A stretch of 64,000 nt of DNA from Haliclystus octoradiatus (lineage: Eukaryota > Cnidaria > Staurozoa > Stauromedusae > Haliclystidae): contig OU744446.1 of NCBI GenBank assembly GCA_916610825.1, positions 13,016,538-13,080,537 of the forward strand. Reading direction: 5' to 3'. Position 1 is the first letter of the stretch. Every line of letters begins with the position of its first letter. Below, in pieces: positions 12,301 through 27,300 of this stretch. The notes beneath the pieces were generated by a model. That model was given only the letters and a program-made list of their open reading frames with translations, made no database searches and was not told the origin of the DNA. Position numbers and translations under genes: made by a program.

Positions 12301-15300
12301 TTCTGGCACGCTCTCCACAGTGCCAACGTCCATGGGGACAGGAATGTCTTCTTCCACTGGCTCCTCGACCTCTTCCACCTTCTCTGTGCCGTCGGGCAAC
12401 ACGATAATCCTCTTGATGGTCCTTCTGGTGACAGTGCGCACAGTTCGGCGGATGATCTTGCCGTCCTGCATGGTGACACCGTCTTCTGGCTCCTCTGGAG
12501 CAGGAGTAGGTACACCAACGACAGTACGGTGTACTTGACGACTGGTCACCACTTCTTGCTCAGGCAAGCTTTCGGCGACAGGCTCTTGAGTTGGTGCAAA
12601 GAGTTCCTCGATTGGTTCATCAACGTCTGACTTGGGTTCTTCCACGCTCTCCTCGACGCCTTGCTCTTCTCCTTGAGGGGTGTAGATAACCTTCCTGTAC
12701 ACCTTTCTCCTTGTCACGACAGGCACAGGTCGGCGCACAACTCTCCTCGTCACAACTCCCTGTACGTCTTTCACTTCTTCCACTTGTGGCGTCGACTCTA
12801 CAGGCATCTCGTACTGTGGCTGCTCAATGACTTCCTCCTCGCCGTCAGCCTTGCGGATGATGCGCCTCACAATGGTGATGCTGGTAGGTTCTACCGGTTC
12901 GTCAACGGTGTCCTCCACTGGGCCTTCACTGCTGCCATCAGGCAACTGCACCACTTTGCGGATAACACGGCGTTGAGTGGTCACTTGTTGTTTTCGAACC
13001 ACAGTGCGGTAGACCTCTCCATGTTTGGTCTCCTCCTCGACTTCTGGCTCCGATTCTGTGGTGAGAGAAACCTCTAGCGGGCTAACAAGCTCGGGCTCTT
13101 CGACCACAGTCTCTTTGCCAGTTTCGTCTTTGACCACTCTCTTGACCATGCGCCTGCTGACTGTCGGTGAGGCTTCTTGTTTCTCGCCTGACTCCTCGAT
13201 ACTACTCTCTAGGTCCTCCTCTTTGCCGCTTGGGTGAACAACGCTGCGTCTGATCACTGTTCTCTTGCTAGTCACCATAACTGGACGTCTAACAACAGTG
13301 CGCAGGATCACGCCTCCTGTATCCTTCTCCTCTTCAATTTGTTCAGGCAGTTGTTCCTCAGGAGTCATCTCCACAGGAACGATAGTCTCTGACTCGTCGA
13401 TCAGTTGCTCTTGTCCGTCTGGCTGTCGCACAACACGTCTCACAAGAGTCCTCTCCACAGCTCTTGGCATGTCGACGGCAACAACCTCGCGGTGCACCTG
13501 TCTACGAGTCACCTCCTCTGGCTCTCTCTCGTAACGTTGGACAGTGCGGTGGACAACACGGGTTGGCTGATCGTCTTCTGGCACGCTCTCCACAGTGCCA
13601 ACGTCCATGGGGACAGGAATGTCTTCTTCCACTGGCTCCTCGACCTCTTCCACCTTCTCTGTGCCGTCGGGCAACACGATAATCCTCTTGATGGTCCTTC
13701 TGGTGACAGTGCGCACAGTTCGGCGGATGATCTTGCCGTCCTGCATGGTGACACCGTCTTCTGGCTCCTCTGGAGCAGGAGTAGGTACACCAACGACAGT
13801 ACGGTGTACTTGACGACTGGTCACCACTTCTTGCTCAGGCAAGCTTTCGGCGACAGGCTCTTGAGTTGGTGCAAAGAGTTCCTCGATTGGTTCATCAACG
13901 TCTGACTTGGGTTCTTCCACGCTCTCCTCGACGCCTTGCTCTTCTCCTTGAGGGGTGTAGATAACCTTCCTGTACACCTTTCTCCTTGTCACGACAGGCA
14001 CAGGTCGGCGCACAACTCTCCTCGTCACAACTCCCTGTACGTCTTTCACTTCTTCCACTTGTGGCGTCGACTCTACAGGCATCTCGTACTGTGGCTGCTC
14101 AATGACTTCCTCCTCGCCGTCAGCCTTGCGGATGATGCGCCTCACAATGGTGATGCTGGTAGGTTCTACCGGTTCGTCAACGGTGTCCTCCACTGGGCCT
14201 TCACTGCTGCCATCAGGCAACTGCACCACTTTGCGGATAACACGGCGTTGAGTGGTCACTTGTTGTTTTCGAACCACAGTGCGGTAGACCTCTCCATGTT
14301 TGGTCTCCTCCTCGACTTCTGGCTCCGATTCTGTGGTGAGAGAAACCTCTAGCGGGCTAACAAGCTCGGGCTCTTCGACCACAGTCTCTTTGCCAGTTTC
14401 GTCTTTGACCACTCTCTTGACCATGCGCCTGCTGACTGTCGGTGAGGCTTCTTGTTTCTCGCCTGACTCCTCGATACTACTCTCTAGGTCCTCCTCTTTG
14501 CCGCTTGGGTGAACAACGCTGCGTCTGATCACTGTTCTCTTGCTAGTCACCATAACTGGACGTCTAACAACAGTGCGCAGGATCACGCCTCCTGTATCCT
14601 TCTCCTCTTCAATTTGTTCAGGCAGTTGTTCCTCAGGAGTCATCTCCACAGGAACGATAGTCTCTGACTCGTCGATCAGTTGCTCTTGTCCGTCTGGCTG
14701 TCGCACAACACGTCTCACAAGAGTCCTCTCCACAGCTCTTGGCATGTCGACGGCAACAACCTCGCGGTGCACCTGTCTACGAGTCACCTCCTCTGGCTCT
14801 CTCTCGTAACGTTGGACAGTGCGGTGGACAACACGGGTTGGCTGATCGTCTTCTGGCACGCTCTCCACAGTGCCAACGTCCATGGGGACAGGAATGTCTT
14901 CTTCCACTGGCTCCTCGACCTCTTCCACCTTCTCTGTGCCGTCGGGCAACACGATAATCCTCTTGATGGTCCTTCTGGTGACAGTGCGCACAGTTCGGCG
15001 GATGATCTTGCCGTCCTGCATGGTGACACCGTCTTCTGGCTCCTCTGGAGCAGGAGTAGGTTCACCAACGACAGTACGGTGTACTTGACGACTGGTCACC
15101 ACTTCTTGCTCAGGCAAGCTTTCGGCGACAGGCTCTTGAGTTGGTGCAAAGAGTTCCTCGATTGGTTCATCAACGTCTGACTTGGGTTCTTCCACGCTCT
15201 CCTCGACGCCTTGCTCTTCTCCTTGAGGGGTGTAGATAACCTTCCTGTACACCTTTCTCCTTGTCACGACAGGCACAGGTCGGCGCACAACTCTCCTCGT

Positions 15301-18300
15301 CACAACTCCCTGTACGTCTTTCACTTCTTCCACTTGTGGCGTCGACTCTACAGGCATCTCGTACTGTGGCTGCTCAATGACTTCCTCCTCGCCGTCAGCC
15401 TTGCGGATGATGCGCCTCACAATGGTGATGCTGGTAGGTTCTACCGGTTCGTCAACGGTGTCCTCCACTGGGCCTTCACTGCTGCCATCAGGCAACTGCA
15501 CCACTTTGCGGATAACACGGCGTTGAGTGGTCACTTGTTGTTTTCGAACCACAGTGCGGTAGACCTCTCCATGTTTGGTCTCCTCCTCGACTTCTGGCTC
15601 CGATTCTGTGGTGAGAGAAACCTCTAGCGGGCTAACAAGCTCGGGCTCTTCGACCACAGTCTCTTTGCCAGTTTCGTCTTTGACCACTCTCTTGACCATG
15701 CGCCTGCTGACTGTCGGTGAGGCTTCTTGTTTCTCGCCTGACTCCTCGATACTACTCTCTAGGTCCTCCTCTTTGCCGCTTGGGTGAACAACGCTGCGTC
15801 TGATCACTGTTCTCTTGCTAGTCACCATAACTGGACGTCTAACAACAGTGCGCAGGATCACGCCTCCTGTATCCTTCTCCTCTTCAATTTGTTCAGGCAG
15901 TTGTTCCTCAGGAGTCATCTCCACAGGAACGATAGTCTCTGACTCGTCGATCAGTTGCTCTTGTCCGTCTGGCTGTCGCACAACACGTCTCACAAGAGTC
16001 CTCTCCACAGCTCTTGGCATGTCGACGGCAACAACCTCGCGGTGCACCTGTCTACGAGTCACCTCCTCTGGCTCTCTCTCGTAACGTTGGACAGTGCGGT
16101 GGACAACACGGGTTGGCTGATCGTCTTCTGGCACGCTCTCCACAGTGCCAACGTCCATGGGGACAGGAATGTCTTCTTCCACTGGCTCCTCGACCTCTTC
16201 CACCTTCTCTGTGCCGTCGGGCAACACGATAATCCTCTTGATGGTCCTTCTGGTGACAGTGCGCACAGTTCGGCGGATGATCTTGCCGTCCTGCATGGTG
16301 ACACCGTCTTCTGGCTCCTCTGGAGCAGGAGTAGGTTCACCAACGACAGTACGGTGTACTTGACGACTGGTCACCACTTCTTGCTCAGGCAAGCTTTCGG
16401 CGACAGGCTCTTGAGTTGGTGCAAAGAGTTCCTCGATTGGTTCATCAACGTCTGACTTGGGTTCTTCCACGCTCTCCTCGACGCCTTGCTCTTCTCCTTG
16501 AGGGGTGTAGATAACCTTCCTGTACACCTTTCTCCTTGTCACGACAGGCACAGGTCGGCGCACAACTCTCCTCGTCACAACTCCCTGTACGTCTTTCACT
16601 TCTTCCACTTGTGGCGTCGACTCTACAGGCATCTCGTACTGTGGCTGCTCAATGACTTCCTCCTCGCCGTCAGCCTTGCGGATGATGCGCCTCACAATGG
16701 TGATGCTGGTAGGTTCTACCGGTTCGTCAACGGTGTCCTCCACTGGGCCTTCACTGCTGCCATCAGGCAACTGCACCACTTTGCGGATAACACGGCGTTG
16801 AGTGGTCACTTGTTGTTTTCGAACCACAGTGCGGTAGACCTCTCCATGTTTGGTCTCCTCCTCGACTTCTGGCTCCGATTCTGTGGTGAGAGAAAACCTC
16901 TAGCGGGCTAACAAGCTCGGGCTCTTCGACCACAGTCTCTTTGCCAGTTTCGTCTTTGACCACTCTCTTGACCATGCGCCTGCTGACTGTCGGTGAGGCT
17001 TCTTGTTTCTCGCCTGACTCCTCGATACTACTCTCTAGGTCCTCCTCTTTGCCGCTTGGGTGAACAACGCTGCGTCTGATCACTGTTCTCTTGCTAGTCA
17101 CCATAACTGGACGTCTAACAACAGTGCGCAGGATCACGCCTCCTGTATCCTTCTCCTCTTCAATTTGTTCAGGCAGTTGTTCCTCAGGAGTCATCTCCAC
17201 AGGAACGATAGTCTCTGACTCGTCGATCAGTTGCTCTTGTCCGTCTGGCTGTCGCACAACACGTCTCACAAGAGTCCTCTCCACAGCTCTTGGCATGTCG
17301 ACGGCAACAACCTCGCGGTGCACCTGTCTACGAGTCACCTCCTCTGGCTCTCTCTCGTAACGTTGGACAGTGCGGTGGACAACACGGGTTGGCTGATCGT
17401 CTTCTGGCACGCTCTCCACAGTGCCAACGTCCATGGGGACAGGAATGTCTTCTTCCACTGGCTCCTCGACCTCTTCCACCTTCTCTGTGCCGTCGGGCAA
17501 CACGATAATCCTCTTGATGGTCCTTCTGGTGACAGTGCGCACAGTTCGGCGGATGATCTTGCCGTCCTGCATGGTGACACCGTCTTCTGGCTCCTCTGGA
17601 GCAGGAGTAGGTTCACCAACGACAGTACGGTGTACTTGACGACTGGTCACCACTTCTTGCTCAGGCAAGCTTTCGGCGACAGGCTCTTGGTTGGTGCAAA
17701 GAGTTCCTCGATTGGTTCATCAACGTCTGACTTGGGTTCTTCCACGCTCTCCTCGACGCCTTGCTCTTCTCCTTGAGGGGTGTAGATAACCTTCCTGTAC
17801 ACCTTTCTCCTTGTCACGACAGGCACAGGTCGGCGCACAACTCTCCTCGTCACAACTCCCTGTACGTCTTTCACTTCTTCCACTTGTGGCGTCGACTCTA
17901 CAGGCATCTCGTACTGTGGCTGCTCAATGACTTCCTCCTCGCCGTCAGCCTTGCGGATGATGCGCCTCACAATGGTGATGCTGGTAGGTTCTACCGGTTC
18001 GTCAACGGTGTCCTCCACTGGGCCTTCACTGCTGCCATCAGGCAACTGCACCACTTTGCGGATAACACGGCGTTGAGTGGTCACTTGTTGTTTTCGAACC
18101 ACAGTGCGGTAGACCTCTCCATGTTTGGTCTCCTCCTCGACTTCTGGCTCCGATTCTGTGGTGAGAGAAACCTCTAGCGGGCTAACAAGCTCGGGCTCTT
18201 CGACCACAGTCTCTTTGCCAGTTTCGTCTTTGACCACTCTCTTGACCATGCGCCTGCTGACTGTCGGTGAGGCTTCTTGTTTCTCGCCTGACTCCTCGAT

Positions 18301-21300
18301 ACTACTCTCTAGGTCCTCCTCTTTGCCGCTTGGGTGAACAACGCTGCGTCTGATCACTGTTCTCTTGCTAGTCACCATAACTGGACGTCTAACAACAGTG
18401 CGCAGGATCACGCCTCCTGTATCCTTCTCCTCTTCAATTTGTTCAGGCAGTTGTTCCTCAGGAGTCATCTCCACAGGAACGATAGTCTCTGACTCGTCGA
18501 TCAGTTGCTCTTGTCCGTCTGGCTGTCGCACAACANNNNNNNNNNNNNNNNNNNNNNNNNNNNNNNNNNNNNNNNNNNNNNNNNNNNNNNNNNNNNNNNN
18601 NNNNNNNNNNNNNNNNNNNNNNNNNNNNNNNNNNNNNNNNNNNNNNNNNNNNNNNNNNNNNNNNNNNNNNNNNNNNNNNNNNNNNNNNNNNNNNNNNNNN
18701 NNNNNNNNNNNNNNNNNNNNNNNNNNNNNNNNNNNNNNNNNNNNNNNNNNNNNNNNNNNNNNNNNNNNNNNNNNNNNNNNNNNNNNNNNNNNNNNNNNNN
18801 NNNNNNNNNNNNNNNNNNNNNNNNNNNNNNNNNNNNNNNNNNNNNNNNNNNNNNNNNNNNNNNNNNNNNNNNNNNNNNNNNNNNNNNNNNNNNNNNNNNN
18901 NNNNNNNNNNNNNNNNNNNNNNNNNNNNNNNNNNNNNNNNNNNNNNNNNNNNNNNNNNNNNNNNNNNNNNNNNNNNNNNNNNNNNNNNNNNNNNNNNNNN
19001 NNNNNNNNNNNNNNNNNNNNNNNNNNNNNNNNNNNCTGTACGTCTTTCACTTCTTCCACTTGTGGAGTCGACTCTACAGGCATCTCGTACTGTGGCTGCT
19101 CAATGACTTCCTCCTCGCCGTCAGCCTTGCGGATGATGCGCCTCACAATGGTGATGCTGGTAGGTTCTACCGGTTCGTCAACGGTGTCCTCCACTGGGCC
19201 TTCACTGCTGCCATCAGGCAACTGCACCACTTTGCGGATAACACGGCGTTGAGTGGTCACTTGTTGTTTTCGAACCACAGTGCGGTAGACCTCTCCATGT
19301 TTGGTCTCCTCCTCGACTTCTGGCTCCGATTCTGTGGTGAGAGAAACCTCTAGCGGGCTAACAAGCTCGGGCTCTTCGACCACAGTCTCTTTGCCAGTTT
19401 CGTCTTTGACCACTCTCTTGACCATGCGCCTGCTGACTGTCGGTGAGGCTTCTTGTTTCTCGCCTGACTCCTCGATACTACTCTCTAGGTCCTCCTCTTT
19501 GCCGCTTGGGTGAACAACGCTGCGTCTGATCACTGTTCTCTTGCTAGTCACCATAACTGGACGTCTAACAACAGTGCGCAGGATCACGCCTCCTGTATCC
19601 TTCTCCTCTTCAATTTGTTCAGGCAGTTGTTCCTCAGGAGTCATCTCCACAGGAACGATAGTCTCTGACTCGTCGATCAGTTGCTCTTGTCCGTCTGGCT
19701 GTCGCACAACACGTCTCACAAGAGTCCTCTCCACAGCTCTTGGCATGTCGACGGCAACAACCTCGCGGTGCACCTGTCTACGAGTCACCTCCTCTGGCTC
19801 TCTCTCGTAACGTTGGACAGTGCGGTGGACAACACGGGTTGGCTGATCGTCTTCTGGCACGCTCTCCACAGTGCCAACGTCCATGGGGACAGGAATGTCT
19901 TCTTCCACTGGCTCCTCGACCTCTTCCACCTTCTCTGTGCCGTCGGGCAACACGATAATCCTCTTGATGGTCCTTCTGGTGACAGTGCGCACAGTTCGGC
20001 GGATGATCTTGCCGTCCTGCATGGTGACACCGTCTTCTGGCTCCTCTGGAGCAGGAGTAGGTTCACCAACGACAGTACGGTGTACTTGACGACTGGTCAC
20101 CACTTCTTGCTCAGGCAAGCTTTCGGCGACAGGCTCTTGAGTTGGTGCAAAGAGTTCCTCGATTGGTTCATCAACGTCTGACTTGGGTTCTTCCACGCTC
20201 TCCTCGACGCCTTGCTCTTCTCCTTGAGGGGTGTAGATAACCTTCCTGTACACCTTTCTCCTTGTCACGACAGGCACAGGTCGGCGCACAACTCTCCTCG
20301 TCACAACTCCCTGTACGTCTTTCACTTCTTCCACTTGTGGCGTCGACTCTACAGGCATCTCGTACTGTGGCTGCTCAATGACTTCCTCCTCGCCGTCAGC
20401 CTTGCGGATGATGCGCCTCACAATGGTGATGCTGGTAGGTTCTACCGGTTCGTCAACGGTGTCCTCCACTGGGCCTTCACTGCTGCCATCAGGCAACTGC
20501 ACCACTTTGCGGATAACACGGCGTTGAGTGGTCACTTGTTGTTTTCGAACCACAGTGCGGTAGACCTCTCCATGTTTGGTCTCCTCCTCGACTTCTGGCT
20601 CCGATTCTGTGGTGAGAGAAACCTCTAGCGGGCTAACAAGCTCGGGCTCTTCGACCACAGTCTCTTTGCCAGTTTCGTCTTTGACCACTCTCTTGACCAT
20701 GCGCCTGCTGACTGTCGGTGAGGCTTCTTGTTTCTCGCCTGACTCCTCGATACTACTCTCTAGGTCCTCCTCTTTGCCGCTTGGGTGAACAACGCTGCGT
20801 CTGATCACTGTTCTCTTGCTAGTCACCATAACTGGACGTCTAACAACAGTGCGCAGGATCACGCCTCCTGTATCCTTCTCCTCTTCAATTTGTTCAGGCA
20901 GTTGTTCCTCAGGAGTCATCTCCACAGGAACGATAGTCTCTGACTCGTCGATCAGTTGCTCTTGTCCGTCTGGCTGTCGCACAACACGTCTCACAAGAGT
21001 CCTCTCCACAGCTCTTGGCATGTCGACGGCAACAACCTCGCGGTGCACCTGTCTACGAGTCACCTCCTCTGGCTCTCTCTCGTAACGTTGGACAGTGCGG
21101 TGGACAACACGGGTTGGCTGATCGTCTTCTGGCACGCTCTCCACAGTGCCAACGTCCATGGGGACAGGAATGTCTTCTTCCACTGGCTCCTCGACCTCTT
21201 CCACCTTCTCTGTGCCGTCGGGCAACACGATAATCCTCTTGATGGTCCTTCTGGTGACAGTGCGCACAGTTCGGCGGATGATCTTGCCGTCCTGCATGGT

Positions 21301-24300
21301 GACACCGTCTTCTGGCTCCTCTGGAGCAGGAGTAGGTTCACCAACGACAGTACGGTGTACTTGACGACTGGTCACCACTTCTTGCTCAGGCAAGCTTTCG
21401 GCGACAGGCTCTTGAGTTGGTGCAAAGAGTTCCTCGATTGGTTCATCAACGTCTGACTTGGGTTCTTCCACGCTCTCCTCGACGCCTTGCTCTTCTCCTT
21501 GAGGGGTGTAGATAACCTTCCTGTACACCTTTCTCCTTGTCACGACAGGCACAGGTCGGCGCACAACTCTCCTCGTCACAACTCCCTGTACGTCTTTCAC
21601 TTCTTCCACTTGTGGCGTCGACTCTACAGGCATCTCGTACTGTGGCTGCTCAATGACTTCCTCCTCGCCGTCAGCCTTGCGGATGATGCGCCTCACAATG
21701 GTGATGCTGGTAGGTTCTACCGGTTCGTCAACGGTGTCCTCCACTGGGCCTTCACTGCTGCCATCAGGCAACTGCACCACTTTGCGGATAACACGGCGTT
21801 GAGTGGTCACTTGTTGTTTTCGAACCACAGTGCGGTAGACCTCTCCATGTTTGGTCTCCTCCTCGACTTCTGGCTCCGATTCTGTGGTGAGAGAAACCTC
21901 TAGCGGGCTAACAAGCTCGGGCTCTTCGACCACAGTCTCTTTGCCAGTTTCGTCTTTGACCACTCTCTTGACCATGCGCCTGCTGACTGTCGGTGAGGCT
22001 TCTTGTTTCTCGCCTGACTCCTCGATACTACTCTCTAGGTCCTCCTCTTTGCCGCTTGGGTGAACAACGCTGCGTCTGATCACTGTTCTCTTGCTAGTCA
22101 CCATAACTGGACGTCTAACAACAGTGCGCAGGATCACGCCTCCTGTATCCTTCTCCTCTTCAATTTGTTCAGGCAGTTGTTCCTCAGGAGTCATCTCCAC
22201 AGGAACGATAGTCTCTGACTCGTCGATCAGTTGCTCTTGTCCGTCTGGCTGTCGCACAACACGTCTCACAAGAGTCCTCTCCACAGCTCTTGGCATGTCG
22301 ACGGCAACAACCTCGCGGTGCACCTGTCTACGAGTCACCTCCTCTGGCTCTCTCTCGTAACGTTGGACAGTGCGGTGGACAACACGGGTTGGCTGATCGT
22401 CTTCTGGCACGCTCTCCACAGTGCCAACGTCCATGGGGACAGGAATGTCTTCTTCCACTGGCTCCTCGACCTCTTCCACCTTCTCTGTGCCGTCGGGCAA
22501 CACGATAATCCTCTTGATGGTCCTTCTGGTGACAGTGCGCACAGTTCGGTGGATGATCTTGCCGTCCTGCATGGTGACACCGTCTTCTGGCTCCTCTGGA
22601 GCAGGAGTAGGTTCACCAACGACAGTACGGTGTACTTGACGACTGGTCACCACTTCTTGCTCAGGCAAGCTTTCGGCGACAGGCTCTTGAGTTGGTGCAA
22701 AGAGTTCCTCGATTGGTTCATCAACGTCTGACTTGGGTTCTTCCACGCTCTCCTCGACGCCTTGCTCTTCTCCTTGAGGGGTGTAGATAACCTTCCTGTA
22801 CACCTTTCTCCTTGTCACGACAGGCACAGGTCGGCGCACAACTCTCCTCGTCACAACTCCCTGTACGTCTTTCACTTCTTCCACTTGTGGCGTCGACTCT
22901 ACAGGCATCTCGTACTGTGGCTGCTCAATGACTTCCTCCTCGCCGTCAGCCTTGCGGATGATGCGCCTCACAATGGTGATGCTGGTAGGTTCTACCGGTT
23001 CGTCAACGGTGTCCTCCACTGGGCCTTCACTGCTGCCATCAGGCAACTGCACCACTTTGCGGATAACACGGCGTTGAGTGGTCACTTGTTGTTTTCGAAC
23101 CACAGTGCGGTAGACCTCTCCATGTTTGGTCTCCTCCTCGACTTCTGGCTCCGATTCTGTGGTGAGAGAAACCTCTAGCGGGCTAACAAGCTCGGGCTCT
23201 TCGACCACAGTCTCTTTGCCAGTTTCGTCTTTGACCACTCTCTTGACCATGCGCCTGCTGACTGTCGGTGAGGCTTCTTGTTTCTCGCCTGACTCCTCGA
23301 TACTACTCTCTAGGTCCTCCTCTTTGCCGCTTGGGTGAACAACGCTGCGTCTGATCACTGTTCTCTTGCTAGTCACCATAACTGGACGTCTAACAACAGT
23401 GCGCAGGATCACGCCTCCTGTATCCTTCTCCTCTTCAATTTGTTCAGGCAGTTGTTCCTCAGGAGTCATCTCCACAGGAACGATAGTCTCTGACTCGTCG
23501 ATCAGTTGCTCTTGTCCGTCTGGCTGTCGCACAACACGTCTCACAAGAGTCCTCTCCACAGCTCTTGGCATGTCGACGGCAACAACCTCGCGGTGCACCT
23601 GTCTACGAGTCACCTCCTCTGGCTCTCTCTCGTAACGTTGGACAGTGCGGTGGACAACACGGGTTGGCTGATCGTCTTCTGGCACGCTCTCCACAGTGCC
23701 AACGTCCATGGGGACAGGAATGTCTTCTTCCACTGGCTCCTCGACCTCTTCCACCTTCTCTGTGCCGTCGGGCAACACGATAATCCTCTTGATGGTCCTT
23801 CTGGTGACAGTGCGCACAGTTCGGCGGATGATCTTGCCGTCCTGCATGGTGACACCGTCTTCTGGCTCCTCTGGAGCAGGAGTAGGTTCACCAACGACAG
23901 TACGGTGTACTTGACGACTGGTCACCACTTCTTGCTCAGGCAAGCTTTCGGCGACAGGCTCTTGAGTTGGTGCAAAGAGTTCCTCGATTGGTTCATCAAC
24001 GTCTGACTTGGGTTCTTCCACGCTCTCCTCGACGCCTTGCTCTTCTCCTTGAGGGGTGTAGATAACCTTCCTGTACACCTTTCTCCTTGTCACGACAGGC
24101 ACAGGTCGGCGCACAACTCTCCTCGTCACAACTCCCTGTACGTCTTTCACTTCTTCCACTTGTGGCGTCGACTCTACAGGCATCTCGTACTGTGGCTGCT
24201 CAATGACTTCCTCCTCGCCGTCAGCCTTGCGGATGATGCGCCTCACAATGGTGATGCTGGTAGGTTCTACCGGTTCGTCAACGGTGTCCTCCACTGGGCC

Positions 24301-27300
24301 TTCACTGCTGCCATCAGGCAACTGCACCACTTTACGGATAACACGGCGTTGAGTGGTCACTTGTTGTTTTCGAACCACAGTGCGGTAGACCTCTCCATGT
24401 TTGGTCTCCTCCTCGACTTCTGGCTCCGATTCTGTGGTGAGAGAAACCTCTAGCGGGCTAACAAGCTCGGGCTCTTCGACCACAGTCTCTTTGCCAGTTT
24501 CGTCTTTGACCACTCTCTTGACCATGCGCCTGCTGACTGTCGGTGAGGCTTCTTGTTTCTCGCCTGACTCCTCGATACTACTCTCTAGGTCCTCCTCTTT
24601 GCCGCTTGGGTGAACAACGCTGCGTCTGATCACTGTTCTCTTGCTAGTCACCATAACTGGACGTCTAACAACAGTGCGCAGGATCACGCCTCCTGTATCC
24701 TTCTCCTCTTCAATTTGTTCAGGCAGTTGTTCCTCAGGAGTCATCTCCACAGGAACGATAGTCTCTGACTCGTCGATCAGTTGCTCTTGTCCGTCTGGCT
24801 GTCGCACAACACGTCTCACAAGAGTCCTCTCCACAGCTCTTGGCATGTCGACGGCAACAACCTCGCGGTGCACCTGTCTACGAGTCACCTCCTCTGGCTC
24901 TCTCTCGTAACGTTGGACAGTGCGGTGGACAACACGGGTTGGCTGATCGTCTTCTGGCACGCTCTCCACAGTGCCAACGTCCATGGGGACAGGAATGTCT
25001 TCTTCCACTGGCTCCTCGACCTCTTCCACCTTCTCTGTGCCGTCGGGCAACACGATAATCCTCTTGATGGTCCTTCTGGTGACAGTGCGCACAGTTCGGC
25101 GGATGATCTTGCCGTCCTGCATGGTGACACCGTCTTCTGGCTCCTCTGGAGCAGGAGTAGGTACACCAACGACAGTACGGTGTACTTGACGACTGGTCAC
25201 CACTTCTTGCTCAGGCAAGCTTTCGGCGACAGGCTCTTGAGTTGGTGCAAAGAGTTCCTCGATTGGTTCATCAACGTCTGACTTGGGTTCTTCCACGCTC
25301 TCCTCGACGCCTTGCTCTTCTCCTTGAGGGGTGTAGATAACCTTCCTGTACACCTTTCTCCTTGTCATGACAGGCACAGGTCGGCGCACAACTCTCCTCG
25401 TCACAACTCCCTGTACGTCTTTCACTTCTTCCACTTGTGGCGTCGACTCTACAGGCATCTCGTACTGTGGCTGCTCAATGACTTCCTCCTCGCCGTCAGC
25501 CTTGCGGATGATGCGCCTCACAATGGTGATGCTGGTAGGTTCTACCGGTTCGTCAACGGTGTCCTCCACTGGGCCTTCACTGCTGCCATCAGGCAACTGC
25601 ACCACTTTGCGGATAACACGGCGTTGAGTGGTCACTTGTTGTTTTCGAACCACAGTGCGGTAGACCTCTCCATGTTTGGTCTCCTCCTCGACTTCTGGCT
25701 CCGATTCTGTGGTGAGAGAAACCTCTAGCGGGCTAACAAGCTCGGGCTCTTCGACCACAGTCTCTTTGCCAGTTTCGTCTTTGACCACTCTCTTGACCAT
25801 GCGCCTGCTGACTGTCGGTGAGGCTTCTTGTTTCTTGCCTGACTCCTCGATACTACTCTCTAGGTCCTCCTCTTTGCCGCTTGGGTGAACAACGCTGCGT
25901 CTGATCACTGTTCTCTTGCTAGTCACCATAACTGGACGTCTAACAACAGTGCGCAGGATCACGCCTCCTGTATCCTTCTCCTCTTCAATTTGTTCAGGCA
26001 GTTGTTCCTCAGGAGTCATCTCCACAGGAACGATAGTCTCTGACTCGTCGATCAGTTGCTCTTGTCCGTCTGGCTGTCGCACAACACGTCTCACAAGAGT
26101 CCTCTCCACAGCTCTTGGCATGTCGACGGCAACAACCTCGCGGTGCACCTGTCTACGAGTCACCTCCTCTGGCTCTCTCTCGTAACGTTGGACAGTGCGG
26201 TGGACAACACGGGTTGGCTGATCGTCTTCTGGCACGCTCTCCACAGTGCCAACGTCCATGGGGACAGGAATGTCTTCTTCCACTGGCTCCTCGACCTCTT
26301 CCACCTTCTCTGTGCCGTCGGGCAACACGATAATCCTCTTGATGGTCCTTCTGGTGACAGTGCGCACAGTTCGGCGGATGATCTTGCCGTCCTGCATGGT
26401 GACACCGTCTTCTGGCTCCTCTGGAGCAGGAGTAGGTTCACCAACGACAGTACGGTGTACTTGACGACTGGTCACCACTTCTTGCTCAGGCAAGCTTTCG
26501 GCGACAGGCTCTTGAGTTGGTGCAAAGAGTTCCTCGATTGGTTCATCAACGTCTGACTTGGGTTCTTCCACGCTCTCCTCGACGCCTTGCTCTTCTCCTT
26601 GAGGGGTGTAGATAACCTTCCTGTACACCTTTCTCCTTGTCACGACAGGCACAGGTCGGCGCACAACTCTCCTCGTCACAACTCCCTGTACGTCTTTCAC
26701 TTCTTCCACTTGTGGCGTCGACTCTACAGGCATCTCGTACTGTGGCTGCTCAATGACTTCCTCCTCGCCGTCAGCCTTGCGGATGATGCGCCTCACAATG
26801 GTGATGCTGGTAGGTTCTACCGGTTCGTCAACGGTGTCCTCCACTGGGCCTTCACTGCTGCCATCAGGCAACTGCACCACTTTGCGGATAACACGGCGTT
26901 GAGTGGTCACTTGTTGTTTTCGAACCACAGTGCGGTAGACCTCTCCATGTTTGGTCTCCTCCTCGACTTCTGGCTCCGATTCTGTGGTGAGAGAAACCTC
27001 TAGCGGGCTAACAAGCTCGGGCTCTTCGACCACAGTCTCTTTGCCAGTTTCGTCTTTGACCACTCTCTTGACCATGCGCCTGCTGACTGTCGGTGAGGCT
27101 TCTTGTTTCTCGCCTGACTCCTCGATACTACTCTCTAGGTCCTCCTCTTTGCCGCTTGGGTGAACAACGCTGCGTCTGATCACTGTTCTCTTGCTAGTCA
27201 CCATAACTGGACGTCTAACAACAGTGCGCAGGATCACGCCTCCTGTATCCTTCTCCTCTTCAATTTGTTCAGGCAGTTGTTCCTCAGGAGTCATCTCCAC

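Noticed and set aside
16763-17668. Separate 301-residue protein, or pseudogene end at 17647
   Set aside because: It is the normal array frame exposed between the two cancelling indels; spacing and downstream frame are intact.
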